A stretch of 34,536 bases of DNA from Candidatus Uhrbacteria bacterium. GTDB taxonomy: Bacteria > Patescibacteriota > Patescibacteriia > SG8-24. The notes beneath the pieces are model-generated. The model saw only the letters and a list, made by a program, of their open reading frames with translations, was not told the origin of the DNA and did no database searches. Numbering within the stretch: the stretch's first letter is position 1; each line of letters starts with the position of its first letter. The DNA lies in the NCBI GenBank assembly GCA_016929435.1, contig JAFGIV010000011.1, forward strand, positions 1 to 34,536, written 5' to 3'. Below, one piece after another: positions 16,701 through 24,920 of the stretch. Position numbers and translations under genes: made by a program.

Positions 16701-19700
16701 GCATGGTGCCCATGTCCGAACAGGTGCAGAACTGGCCGACGGGACAGGTGACCGCCGCCCTTTCGGCAGCGGACAGGCCGCCGGTATCGCATTCGCAGGG
16801 CCGCGGTTCCACGTTGGCGTTCGGGGCGACGCAGACGCCGCTCAGGGCAGGGCCGCAGTAAAGGGTGGACGTGTTTCCGCAATCCGCGCTGTTGAAGCAG
16901 TAGCGGGCGGTATCGGCCCCGGGCGGGTCAAAGACGCCGTGGTCGGTCAGGAGCCGGCACAGGCCCCGGTTGATGTCCACCGGATATATGTACTGCGACG
17001 GGAACTTTCCGAAAATGCTGTATCCGGAATAGTCCATCCCGTTCCACCCTATGTCCCGTCCGGTGTAGGTCTGGAGATCGAGCTTCCGCTTCTCCGGCTC
17101 ATCCCAAAGGGTGCACTCAAAGGCGGTTCCCGAGGACTGGTTGTCGATGCAGGTCCCGAAATCCGTACAGACCCGGCGCCACTTGTTGGACTGGTCGTCC
17201 CAACTGACCTCGTACTGGGAACATTCCAGCCAACGGCCGCACTCCCTGTCCGGACGGACCTTAATGACGGTGTTGGAATCGTTGCGGGTGAAATTCCTGT
17301 TCAGGCTGTCGGTCCGGCTGTCGGCCGGCGGCACGGCATTGGCGGCCGGATTCTCCAGCCCGCCGGTCCCCCACTCCCGGGCATCGGCCACGCACCTCTC
17401 CCCGCTGTCCGAATCGCAATCGCCGTCATCCCGGCATCCGATGCCGTATGCCTCCTGGCCCTGGCACTTTCCGCTGCAGTCGCTGTCCTGAAAACATGCC
17501 TTCTGCGGATCGTCCTCGCAGGTACCGCCAACGTAGCGGAAACACCGCCGTTCGCAATAGTCGCTCCTCCCGGGAGAGCCGCAGCTCACCGCCGAAACGG
17601 TCGCGGCTCCGCCTCCCCCCTCGACCTGGCTTCGGGCATAGGAGGCCGATGACGAGAAAAGCCTCCGCTTGTCGCTGGTCTGGTCGAACAGCACGCATCC
17701 CTCCTTCAGGTTGACGGTGCCGGAACACGAGCTGGTGTCCAGCTTTGAATTCATCAGGTAATAGTAGGGCTGGCCTTCCGGGTTCAGGGCAGACGTTGAT
17801 GACGGGTCCACGAATTCCTCGCAGCGGTCATAACGGGATTCGCATATCCCGGCCCAACCGGCATATCCGCAGGAGGTATTGCCGCGGACGACCGTGCAGG
17901 CCAGGGTCGACCCGTCGTCCAGGTAACACGGACAGCCGGCATCCGATTCGCAGCGCCTGTCCAACGAGCAGCTGACATCGGCGTTGCGGTAGACGGAAAA
18001 GACGCTGCCGTCCCTGACCAGCTCGGGGTAGCACGGCAATACCGCGCCGCTCTCGCTCTTCCTGAACCACCCGGAATAGGTCTTCCCCTGGTAGGTGGCC
18101 GATTCCCTGTATTCGCAGACCCGATCGCCGGGATCCTTGAGGTAATATGTCCGTTCGTCGGTGGCATAGGCCCGACAGCCGACATCCGACTCCCTGCATG
18201 AGATTTCCCCGTACCGTTCCGGATCGACCTGGAAGGCCACGGTCTTCCAGGCGGTAACCATCGGGAATTCGGAGGCGAAAACGCACTCCCTCTGTCCCTG
18301 ATCTATGAGGCATCCGTTGGACGAACCCTGGGCCGCGCCGTCGCACCAACAGCCGGCGGCGCTTGGGCAGGCGGAATCGTGACGGCAAACCCCCTCATTG
18401 GACTCCACCGGCTTGCCGTAGGCCTGACACCCGGCGGCGGATGCGGAACAGGAGCTGCCGGCATCGGCAACCAGGTAAAGGCGGCGGTCCGCCGGCACCT
18501 CGATTATGTCCGGATACTCGCTTCGGTTCCTGAAGGTATCGGAACCGTCCAGCGTAAAGCGGCAGGTGGATTCGCCGATGGGGACGCGGCAGGCGTCCGC
18601 CAGATAATGGGGAACGCCGGACGGGGCGGCCGGGTGCTTCAGGTCATAGTCACAGCGACAGGCCGTTCCGCCGGCCGCCATGCTGGCCGTGCATTTCGTC
18701 CCCAGGTCACAGACCGCCTGGTAGGTCTTGGGCCAGATTTCGGAATTCTGGTTGGTCTGGGAGTAGGCTCCGCAACCCACCGACCCCTCGCGACACAGCG
18801 AGGAGAACGAGCGGAGATAGGCCTCCTGGCCCAGGTCATCGGAGTATTCCCTGCATCCCAACATCTCCTGGGGGGAATAGGCTCCGGAAACGGAACGGTC
18901 GCACGAGGCCGGGGTCTTCCAGGAACCGCGGACGACCGTAAGGCTGTCCCGGACCTCACGGAACACGACGTTGTCAATGAAGGCCTGGCTGCCGCTGCCG
19001 GTGAAGAACGACAGGCTGACCAAACCGGTTCCCCAACGGTAGTCGAACGAGGCGGAAGACGGGCTGACCGGACCGAGGACATATTCCTGCCAATCCCCGG
19101 TCAGTGACACCCCATCAGAAAATAAGATCCCGTCGCCGCCTGCCGTCCCCTGGGAACAGGTCGGGTTCACGCTGCCCGAATCCCTGATGCAGTAGTGTCC
19201 GCCCTCGGTCAGGCAACGGCAGTTCCTGCCGCCGTCGTCGCAGGAGGCGGCATCTATGGAGCACGGCGAAGACGGATAGGCATCCTCCCGGACAAGGCCG
19301 ACGGATACCTTCCCCTGCCCCTTGGCCCAGAAGCTGACCGAGTACAGGCGGTCATGGAAAAGGCGGTCCGTAAAGGCGAAGGATGTCCCGCCGCCGGATC
19401 CGGAAATCCTGACCGAATGCCCGCCGGCCGTAACCGATTCCGACGACACCGATCCCGCAGGAACGTCCACCGAAATCCAGGTCTGCCCCAGACCGCTCTC
19501 GTAATCCTCGAAAAGGACCTGGCGGGTATTGGCGGCGGTGTTCCCCTTGTAGGCACGGCAACCGTTGGCCTCGACCGGACATGACCGGCTCTCCTCCGGC
19601 AGGGCAAAATAGGTACAGGAACCCTTTGCCGCATCCCAGACGCCGTTGGTGTCGGTGCAGTCCCTGGCCTGCTTCTCCAGGGTGGCGGTGGCGGTCATCG

Positions 19701-22700
19701 GCGGCCTGGTCAGGCGCAGGCGGCGGCATCCGTCGCTCACGGAAATGGTCCTGGACTGCAGGCGGTAGAACTTGACGCCGTCGGTATCCGTAAACTCCCG
19801 ACAGTCAAGGTTGGTCAGGAGATCGCCGGAACCGCAGGAGAACGCGGTCGAAATCTGGCACTGTTCCGGGTTTCCGAGGTTGAGCTTGGTGCACGGCGCC
19901 CCGTCGGACTGGACCATCAGGCGCCAGGTCTTCAGCTGGTATCCGGCGGTATCCGAACCTTCCCACGTATAGAAGGTTTTTTCCTCAACACCGGGTTTCT
20001 GGCACATCCTCAGGCGGGAATACTGGCTGACCGCCTCGGTTTCCTCGTCCGTAAACTCGGAACACCCGACATCGGTCGCACTGCAGGAACGGGCGGTTTC
20101 CGGGATGAAATAGACCGGAAACTCGTCCGAACCCTCGAATTCCGAGCTTTCCTGCTTATACGTCTCGTATCCCACGCACTCGGCCGGACAGCGGTCCGCA
20201 TCGGTCACCACCCCGGGGACGGTCGGGTCGCCGTTCATCGGCGTGTAGGCCCGACAACCGACCTCGTTTTCCCTGCAGACCCGGGCAAAGGACCCGCAGG
20301 CTTCGGGATCAGTGGATTCCCCCCGGCAACCGAGCCATTCCGGGGGGGCCTTCAGGTAATCCCTTCGGCTGGCCGAACCGTAGCCCTCATGAAAGGCGGT
20401 CAGCGGACCCTCCTCCAACTGCACGTCGTCGACGTAATTCTCGATTGTACCATCGGCCGCATATAAGGAAAGGTCGGCCGTACTGATCGGGTATCCGCCG
20501 CTTCGGGAAACGGAAAAGCTGCAGGCAACACGAATCTCTCCCTTGTCGTAGTCAACATCGGCCACCACGGAATTGCCGTCACGGCTGCAGGTGTATCCCT
20601 CCCCGTCCGTAGCCTTGTTGACCGCCAACGTTCCCGAACCCAGGCTGACCGCCCTACCCAACGCGTCACGGAAAGTCACTTTCATCCCCGCCTTCACCCT
20701 GGGAACACTGCCGCGAACGCCAACGTTGTGGTGTCGAGGGAAGAAAGAGGCCGAAACCGTATAGGTCTGCCCCTCACGGACGGGAATGCCGGCCTGCATG
20801 AACTTTTGGGTCCAGGCACAGGACATTTTCCCGAAAGGAACCAGGCACATCCGTCCGGTTGAGTCATCGGTGCACGGGCAGCCCCTGTCGCCGTAACAGG
20901 TCTCCGTCAGGCTGCAGGTACCGGAACCCACCTCCGACAAAACCAACGCCCGCCCGTCAGTGACCTCTCCCGAATAGGAGGAGAAACCGACCTTGCCGCC
21001 GAAAGGCGTCCAGTGGGCCGCATGGTCCGAAACCCCGTCACCGTCACCGTCAACCGTTTCGGTGAAACCCGGATTCTTCACCAGGTTAAGGGATTGCCCG
21101 TAATCTAGCCGGATCAGTTCCGAACATCCGGCGTCGTTCGTGCTGCAGCTCTTGGCCTGGCCGGTCAGGAAGACCGGACTGCTGGACAGCCAATCGTCGG
21201 CCGGATTCACGGAATCGCCGACTGCCGTTGTGCAGAAATTCGACCCCTTTTCCACCCGACACTGGCGAATGACAGTGCACTGGCACCCGTCACCGCTCGC
21301 GCACTCGCTGAACCTCCGGGAGGTGTTCTCGAAATAGTCGCAGAATTCGCCGGCCACCGTCATGCAATACCGCTCCCCCAGCGCCAGGCTACAGCGGTCG
21401 GAATTGTTGACGCAAAGGCACCCCTCGTCACTGTTGCAGGTTTGGTTCAGGGTGCATGTGGCAACGTTCTGCCGGGTGCTGTATTCGGCGCATCCGGCGT
21501 TGCCGGAATCGCAGGAACCGTGGTCAACGGTATTCATCAGGAGGGATATCGGGTTTCCGCCGGCCAACGGCCGGAGCTGCCTGCAGGAATTGAACTGTTC
21601 CGGGCAGGGATCGGCATCGAACCGCCAGACGTTCCTCTCCTGGGTGCAATACCCCCAACCGCCGATACAGGCCCCGAAATCGTCCTCCCGTAGGCAGGAC
21701 ACCGGATCGACACAGGTCTGGTAGCGGTTCGGTCCGTCCGGGGATTCCAGGTGGGCGGAATAGGCCAGGGCGCGGCATTGGGTGGTGGGCATCTTCAGGA
21801 CCCAATCCGGGTCGATCAGGTGACACCACGGGTGTCCGGAATCGGCCTCCCCCCGGTCGTTGCAGTCGCTGAAACGGTTTATCGCCTCGTTTAGGGTAAC
21901 GGCCCGGTTCCCGATCGGGCTCCGGCTGGCCGCCACTTCCCAGCCTATCGGCAATATCCGGGCGGCCCTCAATTTCTTCAGGTTGCCTTCGCAGTATCCG
22001 ACGGTATGGCACCAGTCTTGGGTATTGCGGGAAGTGTCTCCGGCGCTGATGAGGGGCCAGTCCCCGTGAAGGAACCCCTTGTCCACGGCTTCCCTGACCG
22101 TCAGCCCCGACGAACCGCCGGATGCCAAACGGACGGCTGCGGCAAACTGGGAATCCATGACGCAATGCAGGGGACCGCGGCTGACCCCCGGGCAGGCGAC
22201 GAAATCGTTTATCGGGTCAAAACTCCCGGATTCCCTGATCGGGGGCATGGTATAGCGGGACCGGATCGCCTTGCCGACCTGGGAGGAGCTGGGGTTTATC
22301 ACCCCCTCCAGCGACAGGACGACCTCAGGCTGGGACTGGATGGCGTCCTTGGGGGAAAGGAGACCGCGCACCAGGTTGTTCCAGGAAACGGCCAGGAGCG
22401 TCGAACCGAAAGTCTGGACCGTGTTGCTCACGATGTTGGCCACCGTCCCCTTGGCGATGGAACCGGCGGTGACGGCTTTCTGCTGTTCCTTGGCCTCCTC
22501 GCCGCTGGCGTTCGCCCGCATCCTGTCAAACTCGCCCTTGATGTAGGAGGCCGGGGCGGTCACCCGCTTGCTGACCGGATCGGACAGTGCGGAGAACCCC
22601 CCGCCGGCGGCGGCGTTCTCCAGGCGCTCGGAGAACGATTCCGTTTCGGCCTTCCTGATACGGATGGATATCTCCCTGTTCACCTCATAGGCCACGGCCA

Positions 22701-23319
22701 GCGGGGAATTCCCCGGCTCGAACTGGACCCAATTGTGTCCCTTCAGTTCCGACCAGGACATTGAGTTGGCAGCCTCCTTCCAGTTCCGGACGATGTCGTT
22801 GAATTCGCATTTCGGCTTCGGCGGTTCCACGATGCTCAAGAGCCCCATCTGTATCTTAAGGGTCATTGTCGCGGACGGGTCGCAGAGGTCAAAACCCAGG
22901 TCCTTAAGCCCGCTGGCCTCGGACATGGTGCCGACCGCCTCACCGATCGCCCCCTTGCCGGCATTGGCCACCATCTGCCCGAAACTCATGGTTTCCCAAC
23001 ACGGTTTCTGTCCCGGGCAGTCGGTGGAAAGGGACATGGCCAGCTGGTAGGCCAATTGGGTGGTGAAATAGTTGACCCCGTTCGCCAGGGCCATCACCAC
23101 TCCCTCGATCAGGTTGTCCTTAATGGTGCTAAGAATGGCCTTGGATGTCTCCCCGGCGATCAGGGTAGAATCGGCCACAGGCAGGTTGGCCTGGGCCGGT
23201 TTCGGCAAAAGCGTCACCCCAGCGGCTGACGACAGGAATATCGCCAAGACCATCAGTCCGGAAACTGCGGACCGTTGCCAACCGAAACGATTTCGTTTTC
23301 CGTTCCCGGCGTCATTCAT
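13723..23319 (-). CDS. Giant exported cysteine-rich multidomain protein (3198 residues)
   Basis: A single uninterrupted frame of 9.6 kb. Residues 1-45 form a signal peptide with an N-region rich in K and R and a PAQA cleavage-like site. About 50-450 are mostly helical with scattered cysteines. From about 600 to 1800 a cysteine array is built from two recurring motifs: C-x5-G-C (eight copies, near 602, 724, 1015, 1079, 1247, 1508, 1624, 1707) and GC-x-C followed by C-x4-G-x3-C (about seven copies). Two jelly-roll, carbohydrate-binding-like modules lie near 745-975 (NLVKNPGF start) and 1263-1453 (FIDNVVFREV end), each with a cysteine loop inserted. Further cysteine clusters lie near 1980-2350. 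The last 700 residues are mostly strand-forming. No C-terminal anchor or sortase motif is seen. The gene follows its upstream neighbour by 6 nt and precedes the VirB6-like gene, so a surface structure tied to that machine is likely. Confidence 0.85.
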   Translation of the reverse strand: MNDAGNGKRNRFGWQRSAVSGLMVLAIFLSSAAGVTLLPKPAQANLPVADSTLIAGETSKAILSTIKDNLIEGVVMALANGVNYFTTQLAYQLAMSLSTDCPGQKPCWETMSFGQMVANAGKGAIGEAVGTMSEASGLKDLGFDLCDPSATMTLKIQMGLLSIVEPPKPKCEFNDIVRNWKEAANSMSWSELKGHNWVQFEPGNSPLAVAYEVNREISIRIRKAETESFSERLENAAAGGGFSALSDPVSKRVTAPASYIKGEFDRMRANASGEEAKEQQKAVTAGSIAKGTVANIVSNTVQTFGSTLLAVSWNNLVRGLLSPKDAIQSQPEVVLSLEGVINPSSSQVGKAIRSRYTMPPIRESGSFDPINDFVACPGVSRGPLHCVMDSQFAAAVRLASGGSSGLTVREAVDKGFLHGDWPLISAGDTSRNTQDWCHTVGYCEGNLKKLRAARILPIGWEVAASRSPIGNRAVTLNEAINRFSDCNDRGEADSGHPWCHLIDPDWVLKMPTTQCRALAYSAHLESPDGPNRYQTCVDPVSCLREDDFGACIGGWGYCTQERNVWRFDADPCPEQFNSCRQLRPLAGGNPISLLMNTVDHGSCDSGNAGCAEYSTRQNVATCTLNQTCNSDEGCLCVNNSDRCSLALGERYCMTVAGEFCDYFENTSRRFSECASGDGCQCTVIRQCRVEKGSNFCTTAVGDSVNPADDWLSSSPVFLTGQAKSCSTNDAGCSELIRLDYGQSLNLVKNPGFTETVDGDGDGVSDHAAHWTPFGGKVGFSSYSGEVTDGRALVLSEVGSGTCSLTETCYGDRGCPCTDDSTGRMCLVPFGKMSCAWTQKFMQAGIPVREGQTYTVSASFFPRHHNVGVRGSVPRVKAGMKVTFRDALGRAVSLGSGTLAVNKATDGEGYTCSRDGNSVVADVDYDKGEIRVACSFSVSRSGGYPISTADLSLYAADGTIENYVDDVQLEEGPLTAFHEGYGSASRRDYLKAPPEWLGCRGESTDPEACGSFARVCRENEVGCRAYTPMNGDPTVPGVVTDADRCPAECVGYETYKQESSEFEGSDEFPVYFIPETARSCSATDVGCSEFTDEETEAVSQYSRLRMCQKPGVEEKTFYTWEGSDTAGYQLKTWRLMVQSDGAPCTKLNLGNPEQCQISTAFSCGSGDLLTNLDCREFTDTDGVKFYRLQSRTISVSDGCRRLRLTRPPMTATATLEKQARDCTDTNGVWDAAKGSCTYFALPEESRSCPVEANGCRAYKGNTAANTRQVLFEDYESGLGQTWISVDVPAGSVSSESVTAGGHSVRISGSGGGTSFAFTDRLFHDRLYSVSFWAKGQGKVSVGLVREDAYPSSPCSIDAASCDDGGRNCRCLTEGGHYCIRDSGSVNPTCSQGTAGGDGILFSDGVSLTGDWQEYVLGPVSPSSASFDYRWGTGLVSLSFFTGSGSQAFIDNVVFREVRDSLTVVRGSWKTPASCDRSVSGAYSPQEMLGCREYSDDLGQEAYLRSFSSLCREGSVGCGAYSQTNQNSEIWPKTYQAVCDLGTKCTASMAAGGTACRCDYDLKHPAAPSGVPHYLADACRVPIGESTCRFTLDGSDTFRNRSEYPDIIEVPADRRLYLVADAGSSCSASAAGCQAYGKPVESNEGVCRHDSACPSAAGCWCDGAAQGSSNGCLIDQGQRECVFASEFPMVTAWKTVAFQVDPERYGEISCRESDVGCRAYATDERTYYLKDPGDRVCEYRESATYQGKTYSGWFRKSESGAVLPCYPELVRDGSVFSVYRNADVSCSLDRRCESDAGCPCYLDDGSTLACTVVRGNTSCGYAGWAGICESRYDRCEEFVDPSSTSALNPEGQPYYYLMNSKLDTSSCSGTVNLKEGCVLFDQTSDKRRLFSSSASYARSQVEGGGGAATVSAVSCGSPGRSDYCERRCFRYVGGTCEDDPQKACFQDSDCSGKCQGQEAYGIGCRDDGDCDSDSGERCVADAREWGTGGLENPAANAVPPADSRTDSLNRNFTRNDSNTVIKVRPDRECGRWLECSQYEVSWDDQSNKWRRVCTDFGTCIDNQSSGTAFECTLWDEPEKRKLDLQTYTGRDIGWNGMDYSGYSIFGKFPSQYIYPVDINRGLCRLLTDHGVFDPPGADTARYCFNSADCGNTSTLYCGPALSGVCVAPNANVEPRPCECDTGGLSAAERAAVTCPVGQFCTCSDMGTMRYGIVHDPKYCGGVRGASSTGYCGGDRANETCETSEECPEGLSCIPVNDSDCSSDPSSCPEGISCQAVPCNSDSDCPVEIGGTERGSCIRNHCYLSYEGGPLEIGNRLSSASCRAYPEKDSPFGATVLDGGNDAYRNGQAVKKVSAFRETNVCTQNNDCDCFYTKVRYGEGGGSDRYFSYVIGDSKPPYSPYYGSELVGYCSGGRWDGLGCAETDLGSNFVSRKDCEEEGGKCAMPTEVVRSYGWPGFCIDYDSALTVNNDRGLYGCNLWLPVDQLAGMPSQWNQFREAGFNPPEGVTQLNYCTESNGSGGNGRISLLSSDWRVWVYDNDNWGRDEDTRGDGEWNEGGYQSAEYDIAPMDSNTEGTPVNYVKFLLDSHDNVSDQHIANYSVMKFPSSAVYRDMVAGIRIEFKNLNTNNPVQNYMYLYPDSRGRFMNYWDWKVKDDDRDMVEVRTYGLPDTSLPEDSGVMGKVMSGIDTLVGGCSGAHCTDLFLRHYPSDGKAPLKAYCDDYNDNENFVGAQALFDENDRLYSIDIVLCGNQQKGSYSVTVNDIVIFTRKNCTEIANVHDGKRSGSKDFVSAPFTDRLYRLSVGAGESAYDPGWGYFGETGRPDLDKKDISPLGRTNPAGIVESPDSLLLRNFPPDYPVPIFGTEGGTNFTKLELTCADETCVPFNLDWNADLPQVAGRDMGISNLMRLFARVFNTYEWQRVDRKRAYVSSGSQDDIRTSPTTNGGTHPPKVASVDTGNCQGDACVEGGGSLGDGRISVNGQIDTIESDQAGRFKASIQFYAWADSDRMPIRRKIIDFYGGAYDSPTTGNDVSAATVTWGWFKNHRGMADIDGDGLPAPLCGPSAEYGDPYDWGLQYNACDSRYFEEVRTYTCNDALLNDFRDCGEGVYPCSDGDTCVYRPRVQVMDNWRSCSGFCPGGTAGDHCMDNDLTGPESGPAGGESECSISADVKRPFEYWDGLNSGPNADIEPWIWFGGEIRVKAP

Positions 23320-23325
23320 AGGATT

Positions 23326-23988
23326 CTATTCTGACGGCAGCGCCTCGTCCCCGAAGGAAATCTCCTTCAGGGCCTCCGTGACAAGCTGCCGCAGCGTATC
23401 GTCGCTGGCTGCGGCCACCGCATCACTCGGCACCCCCATCTTAACGAAAAATTCCCTCATCTCACCGGTGGGCATGGTCCGGATCCTGTCTTCGGCCGCG
23501 GCCCGGGTCAGTTCCCGCGGATCGCCGAATATCTCGATGAACGCCAGGGTCTGGCCGTCGATGCCGGCGTCTTCCCGTTCGGCAACGGTCCCGTTTCCCG
23601 CCTCCGGTTCGGTGGGGGCCGTCGGCGTACGGGGCACGTCGCATGCGGAACCCGCTGGGCAATTCGGGTCCGTGTTTTCGGTCACCTCCTGCCCGTCGCC
23701 GATGCCGTCCGAATCCGTATCCCCCAGAAAGGGATTGGTCCGGTAGATGTACTGCTCGTCGTAATCGGAAAGCCCGTCGCCGTCCGTGTCGGTCGCCTTC
23801 AGGAGGGCCAGGGCCGCGGCCTCCCGCTCCTCCGCAGTCTGGTATGTCCCGTCCCCCTGCCTGTAGAATGGGGAAAAGATGGATTTTTTCAGGCCCCAAA
23901 AACCAAAAACCATCGTCACGATCGCTATGACCGCAACCGCAACGGCAATCAGGCCCACTGGTGACTGTGACTCTTCTGGGGAAGGCAT
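23326..23988 (-). CDS. Membrane-anchored protein with calcium-binding (TSP3-like) repeats
   Basis: A 220-residue protein with one N-terminal membrane helix (VGLIAVAVAVIAIVTMVFGF) and an outer domain. Two acidic repeats, DTDGDGLSDYDE and DTDSDGIGDGQE, separated by NPFLG, are thrombospondin type 3-like calcium-binding loops (DxDxDGxxD). A proline/threonine linker with two cysteines follows, then a helical C-terminal domain of about 80 residues. The start at 23988 is preferred because a perfect TATAAT at 24004-24009 would put the transcript start between it and the alternative ATG at 24012; the longer form adds 8 residues. It is the first gene of the 20-kb cluster, 6 nt before the giant gene. 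It may anchor or calcium-stiffen a surface structure. Confidence 0.75.
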   Translation of the reverse strand: MPSPEESQSPVGLIAVAVAVIAIVTMVFGFWGLKKSIFSPFYRQGDGTYQTAEEREAAALALLKATDTDGDGLSDYDEQYIYRTNPFLGDTDSDGIGDGQEVTENTDPNCPAGSACDVPRTPTAPTEPEAGNGTVAEREDAGIDGQTLAFIEIFGDPRELTRAAAEDRIRTMPTGEMREFFVKMGVPSDAVAAASDDTLRQLVTEALKEISFGDEALPSE

Positions 23989-24003
23989 GGTGTTTACATA
24001 TCG

Positions 24004-24009
24004 ATTATA
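24004..24009 (-). promoter_or_regulatory. Candidate -10 box of the 20-kb type IV cluster
   Basis: A perfect TATAAT on the minus strand, 15 nt before the ATG at 23988. A weak TTAGAC lies 18 bp upstream. It implies a leader of about 8 nt. It could drive all nine genes down to comF, as no terminator was seen inside the run. Confidence 0.55.
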
Positions 24010-24060
24010 CATAAAAACCCGCCTGGGGTCTAACCGGAAGCGAAACGGTTTTTTGCCTAT

Positions 24061-24909
24061 CTATCCGATATTCTCGGCAACCGCCACCCACTGTTCAGGA
24101 GTCAGGTCCTCCGGTCGTGACGATTCCGGTATTTCGGCCCTTTTCAGGCAATCCGCCAAATCCCGACCCGGCCGGGCCAGGGACCGGAGGGTATTCTTGA
24201 CCTGCTTGCGCCTTTGGGAAAAAGCCTGCCGGACAACCTGGAAATAACGCCCCTCCCCCACGCCGCGGAAAAAGGCCTGCCGTTCGACGCTGTCCTTAAG
24301 CCTGACGTGGATAACCGCCGAATCGACCCTGGGGGCCGGAAAGAAGCTGCCGGCCCTGACCCGGACCGCAATTTCCGGATGGCCCAACGCCTGGCAAGCC
24401 ACGGCCAGGGAGCTCATGTCCCCGGGCTTGGCGACCATCCTTTCGGCGACCTCCCTTTGGACCATCAGGGTCAGGGATGCCGGGCGCGGATCGCCAAAAA
24501 TGAATTTCATGACGGTCGGGGAGGTGATGGCATAGGGGAGGTTGGCCGCCACCTGCCACCTGTCCCCCTCCCCCAACCCGAAAGACCGCACGATCTCCTG
24601 GTTATCCAGTTCCAAAACATCCCCCTCGATCAGGCGGAAATTCCCGTCGTTCCCGAAACGGTCGCGCAAAAGGCGGCACAGGCCATGGTCAATCTCCACG
24701 GCCGTGACCGAAGCCCCGGCCTTCAGGAGGGCCCCGGTCAGCATCCCCGTTCCGGGGCCGATCTCCAAAACCGCCGCCCCGGGCAAAACGCCGGCCGCCG
24801 CCACCATCCTGGACACCACACCCTCGTCCAAAAGAAAATTCTGGCTCCGTCCGGACAGCGGACGGAGACCGTATTCGCCCAAAATCCTCCTTAGGTCGGA
24901 AGGGGTCAT
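24061..24909 (-). CDS. rsmA: 16S rRNA dimethyladenosine transferase RsmA/KsgA
   Basis: A 282-residue enzyme that dimethylates two adjacent adenines in the 3' hairpin of 16S rRNA during small-subunit maturation. Visible are SRSQNFL-type start sequence GRSQNFLLDEGV, SAM-binding motif VLEIGPGTGMLTGAL, and the catalytic NLPYAI motif followed by LMVQREVAERM, all standard for the family. The start at 24909 (MTPSDLRRIL) is chosen over the longer frame, which would overlap the transporter gene and adds a non-conserved stretch. The C-terminal domain shows the usual FFPAPRVDSAV. It begins 11 nt after the transporter gene stops, so they are likely co-transcribed. Confidence 0.95.
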   Translation of the reverse strand: MTPSDLRRILGEYGLRPLSGRSQNFLLDEGVVSRMVAAAGVLPGAAVLEIGPGTGMLTGALLKAGASVTAVEIDHGLCRLLRDRFGNDGNFRLIEGDVLELDNQEIVRSFGLGEGDRWQVAANLPYAITSPTVMKFIFGDPRPASLTLMVQREVAERMVAKPGDMSSLAVACQALGHPEIAVRVRAGSFFPAPRVDSAVIHVRLKDSVERQAFFRGVGEGRYFQVVRQAFSQRRKQVKNTLRSLARPGRDLADCLKRAEIPESSRPEDLTPEQWVAVAENIG

Positions 24910-24920
24910 GCGAATCGCGG

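Noticed and set aside
13723-23319. Giant frame as an artefact or several joined genes
   Set aside because: The frame is open for 9.6 kb, with one signal peptide, a consistent cysteine pattern and no internal Shine-Dalgarno or second signal peptide noticed.
4101-24009. Integrative conjugative element
   Set aside because: No relaxase, coupling protein, integrase, replication gene or terminal repeats are seen. GC and spacing match the flanking housekeeping genes.
24030-24056. Terminator-like hairpin AACCG/CGGTT with T tract after rsmA
   Set aside because: Its T tract is on the plus strand, which has no gene running into it. It is not oriented to terminate rsmA.
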